A DNA stretch of 64,000 bases, taken from positions 5,483,338 through 5,547,337 of the forward strand of contig CM021312.1 in assembly GCA_010645155.1 (NCBI GenBank). Reading direction: 5' to 3'. The position numbers and the translations under genes were made by a program. The notes beneath the pieces are model-generated. The model did not search any database. It saw only the letters and a program-made list of their open reading frames with translations, and was not told the origin of the DNA. This document shows, piece by piece, positions 60,480 through 64,000 of this stretch. Source of the DNA: Tigriopus japonicus (Eukaryota > Arthropoda > Copepoda > Harpacticoida > Harpacticidae). Within the stretch, counting starts at the first letter, position 1. Each line of letters begins with the position of its first letter.

Positions 60480-63400
60480 ATTTGTGAACACTGACTGATA
60501 AAGATGCGAGAGTAATGTATATCCTGAGCCGTTGATAAGTTTCTGCGAGTTTTCTGAAGAAAAAGTAGCTAATCTAAAAGTCTGCACTTCCACGCTTCAT
60601 TTTAAAAACAAATTTAGGGGCATCATAGAGAAACCTTGGAGTCTTTATTTAAGTTTTTGGTTTTAGTAGACCTTTTAATATGTTTAATGCTCAATATTAT
60701 CTTTGATTATTCCCTAGCACTACTAGACTGATGGGACGTGGAAGAGCAACATAAGTCATATATTTCATATTCCTTGGTCATTAAATGTTACGAAGAGTTC
60801 GTCGACGATTATTCATTATGAATGCAACCGAATGTTAAAAATGCAATTACCTCGTGAGGAAGTGAAGCTGTTCAAATATTGTGATAATTAATTCTAATAG
60901 AGCTCATTTCATGAAATGATTCCAATCCATCTTGAAGTAAGAAACACCTCCCCAAACTCAGAATGTAACACTCTTGGGTTACATAGTACCTATGTAGGGG
61001 GAAGAACCCACGGGGGAATCTGAATCGGTGCCCCAAAGTGCAATTCAAATGAGATCCACCAAGATAAGATCGTTCTCTCTGCAATGCGAACACCTTGAAG
61101 GTTGACATGCCGACATTAAAACTAATGTGAGGACGTTTAAGATGATGTGCGACCATTATCTGCTAAGACTATTTTTCTGGGGTGAAACCAAGGTACTTGC
61201 TTGGTTGATGATGTTCCTAGGGTGTTTGAAGTTGGGAGTTGCCTGGCCAATGATTTACGGGTATTGCTCCAAAAACCGGCCTCAGAAGTAAGATGGGTGA
61301 GATGTGAGAGATGAATCAGCAGGGGGAATTCAAATTGAGATCAAATTTGCTCCAAGTGGTGCCAAAACGAGCCATCCACCAACGGACACCTGTCTATGCC
61401 TAATTCCGCTTTGGTATTTTGTTATTGAAAATTCCTGGCCCTCATAAAAAAGTCACGTTGATTCGTTACACAGTTTTATGCTTAATTCAACCCTCTCTGG
61501 TATCAAACTTTATGCACATCAAGTATTTGGAATTCCGAGAGGATCCACTTTTCATTTTCATACATGTATTAACCGAGCAAACACATGTGACCCTTGTCTG
61601 TAATTCTTCTGGGTTTGGTGCCAAAAATCGTCTCAAGACTCTTTGGGTTCATTCAGCATGGTGAGATCATGGGTATGGGCTGTGTAATGTAATGTGAGTG
61701 AGGTAAGGTTGAGCTCATTGAGATTGTTCAGAGTGTGTACACATTTCTTAAATCATCTTACGCGTGTGTGTGTGAGATAGACAGAGAGTGAGTGAGTGCG
61801 TATGTGACCCTCCGTATGATTATTTCAATGAGCATGTGATTTATATTCCCCATTATTATAGACCATCATATGGGCATTGTTACACCTTTGAGTTGAGAAT
61901 TTGTTGTTGGCTAGTCGTTTTAGCTGGTGCTTTGCTATTCTATGGACTTGTAAAAAAATGGTGTCCGAACTCTGAACTTGAGGTTGAGTATTTAGTTGGG
62001 TAGTTCTATGCTAAGAAGGCTTAAGAGTAGGAAAAGACATTCTTTAAGAGAAGTGCACCAAGGAAGATGTGTCCAGTTGTTAAGAAGTCCTTGAACTATC
62101 TCATAACACAATGTTCGGTCCAGTTCTCACCCAATGGAAGATTGTTTATACCTTCATAAAGCCTTCCAAATATTCCCGCCATTATTTTAAAGCAAGCTGT
62201 TTTGATAATAACACCGAAAAACATTAGTACCCGCTAAGAGTATCATAAAAATGCATATTATTTGTGACCGATTCCAAGATGATCACTTTTTGCCAGCTTA
62301 AATATTTTTGAAGTAAAGATATGGTATGTATTAAAAAACTAAGACAACTGTATTCTCCCAAAGAAGACATGTTGATCATCAAATGCTCCACATTTTAGTC
62401 TACTTATAGACACCTAGGTATTCTTGTCCGCATCGGCCTTATTCCTCCATAGCAAGTGCTCGGAAATGATGTTATGAAAAGATCGGCTTGAGTTTAATTT
62501 AAATCATCTGATTCATCTCCAGAGGTTAATGCGAAGAGTGCAATTTAGAATTACGTACCTCTATAGTTTCCTCGTTCGGTCTACACTTGACGGTCGTGTG
62601 CTTTTTTGTGGGAAAAAAACATCGTAGATAGATCGTCATCCCTATCTTGGAAAGCAATCAGAAAGTTGAAGAATTCTGACAAAATTAGAGGAAACTGATT
62701 TCCATATTTGCCAACTTTCTGACGGGAAACCCTCAACAAAGATCACAGAGATTGCCATCGCTCCTCTCTTTTTATCTCTGCCTTTGAATATGTAAAGTTG
62801 GAAAACAACCTGAGTGAGATGTGTGCACTTTTTGAACCCTGATGATGAAGACATCCTCGTTAAGAGCACGTCGAACAGATCATCTCTTTGGTCGAACTTC
62901 ATCTCGAACCCAAGCTCTCCTTTACCAATCTAATTCTTCCCAATGAAACAAAAATCGCAGAATCTCGACTTTCGTGTCCGGATGACTCATGTGTTTTTCC
63001 AGGGTCGAGAAATTTTCCCCAAGACCTCCTCAAGAGTGAATGTGAGTCCATTTTTTTCATGTCTCGACCTTCTAGCTCTTTTTCTTGTTCTCCACCGACT
63101 TGGGTGGGACAAACGCCGACAATGTTATGCACATGTGTTCGCGATTATTTGTCCTATTTGCGGACAAGAGAGCGTGAGTGAGGAGCGAGCAGGAAATCGT
63201 AAACTCACGGAGAACACGATAAAAAGCAAGGGTTTAAAATTTGCACAATTCCTAGACAGGGAAATCAATTTCCCGACCCTGTGGGGGCAAACTAGGTTGT
63301 GCACTTTCCGCCAATGGGTTTTATTGTTTCCGCAGAAATTTCACTCAGGGAATGGAAAAAATGAGGGTCCGACCAATTTCCGTCTAGACTACAGATTTAT

Positions 63401-64000
63401 AAGCCTTATTACGTCGTTGATGCCTACAATCGCAAGCCAAATCAAAAAAGGGCTTGGAATAAAGGCGCATGGCTTTTGAGCCAGTTGGATTAAATCACCC
63501 ACATTGACAGCTGAATACGATCATATATTTGACATGATCGGTTTGAGATTCTGCCATCAAATGAGACCACTCTCGATCTCGTAAATCGGTTTCCTCCTTG
63601 ATGTTCCACAGAGAGAAAGAGAGGGATCATGACGCGCTACCCACACTTAAAATTCATTACCATCTCAAATTGCCTTCTTAATTCACAAGAGCACAAAGCA
63701 TTGGCGTTGGTTCGAACCATTGAAACTATTATCAGAACTTTATGGTTCATAATGTGTGCATTTCAGGAATCATCATCACCCTTCCTGCGCCTCCTCTTTC
63801 TCGTTGAACGACATGCAACGCATCCTCCATGTATTTAAGCAGTCACCACGTGGCCTACTTTCTGCTCGCTGAGCAAGACATATATCCGCTTTAATCACCA
63901 CCAAAGATCCAGTCCATATTGAAATAGTTTCTTTTGTTTTCCCCAAGAGTTTGAGAACTCTGGACGTCAATGATTTATTTGAAAGCTTCGGCTACACATT
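60480..64000. other. Intergenic DNA upstream of receptor copy B
   Basis: The first few hundred bases should contain the promoter of copy B. Beyond that, only short frames without recognisable domains occur, on both strands. A GTGTGTGTG/GAGTGAGTG tract lies at about 61764-61800. No further receptor exon was recognised before the window end, so if the array continues, it does so outside. Confidence 0.4.

Noticed and set aside
61788..62003. A 71-codon frame with a hydrophobic segment
   Set aside because: It is short, without family resemblance or splice support; probably chance in AT-rich DNA.

Overview
The window is eukaryotic nuclear DNA. All recognisable genes are split by GT-AG introns, several only 60-100 bp long, and intergenic DNA is extensive and AT-rich. 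The gene set (LSM14/trailer hitch, tamozhennic, SoxC with an arthropod-like N-terminus, lineage-expanded class C receptors) suggests an arthropod, plausibly a crustacean such as a copepod. The species is inferred, not shown.

Layout. (1) 287-4478, +: an SS18-like gene whose exons, joined in phase, encode an SS18 N-terminal (SNH) domain, a MeCP2-type methyl-CpG-binding domain and a long QPGY-type tail. SS18 is a BAF chromatin-remodelling subunit and is not known to me to carry an MBD, so this is the most novel item here. (2) 8288-10208, +: LSM14/trailer hitch, an mRNP and P-body protein. (3) 12428-14432, -: tamozhennic/SPATA2-like PUB and zinc-finger protein. (4) 15203-16964, +: methionine-R-sulfoxide reductase B with a mitochondrial-type leader, head-to-head with (3). 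(5) 22557-25569, +, and 41562-43545, -: two SoxC paralogues in convergent orientation, 16 kb apart, sharing an intron just before the HMG box and an unusual Trp-to-Phe change in the Sox signature. (6) 49929-54016 and 55937-60479, both -: two tandem metabotropic-glutamate-receptor-like class C GPCRs with matching exon structure, each apparently intact apart from uncertainty over the last exon of the first copy.

Mobile and repeat DNA: a hAT-like non-autonomous element with a 9-bp direct flanking repeat (4705-5818), a fold-back (7357-7636), a tRNA-derived SINE-like sequence (about 54362-54560), and a composite block (48312-49760). In that block a minisatellite of about 42 bp is interrupted by an AT-rich hairpin and by a 585-bp element with 189-bp terminal inverted repeats and TA target duplication.

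The genes do not form an operon or one pathway. Two themes recur: chromatin and transcription (SS18-MBD, SoxC pair) and local duplication (SoxC pair, receptor pair). Exon boundaries were chosen by splice consensus and phase continuity; each complete model has a CDS length divisible by three. No transcript data were available.
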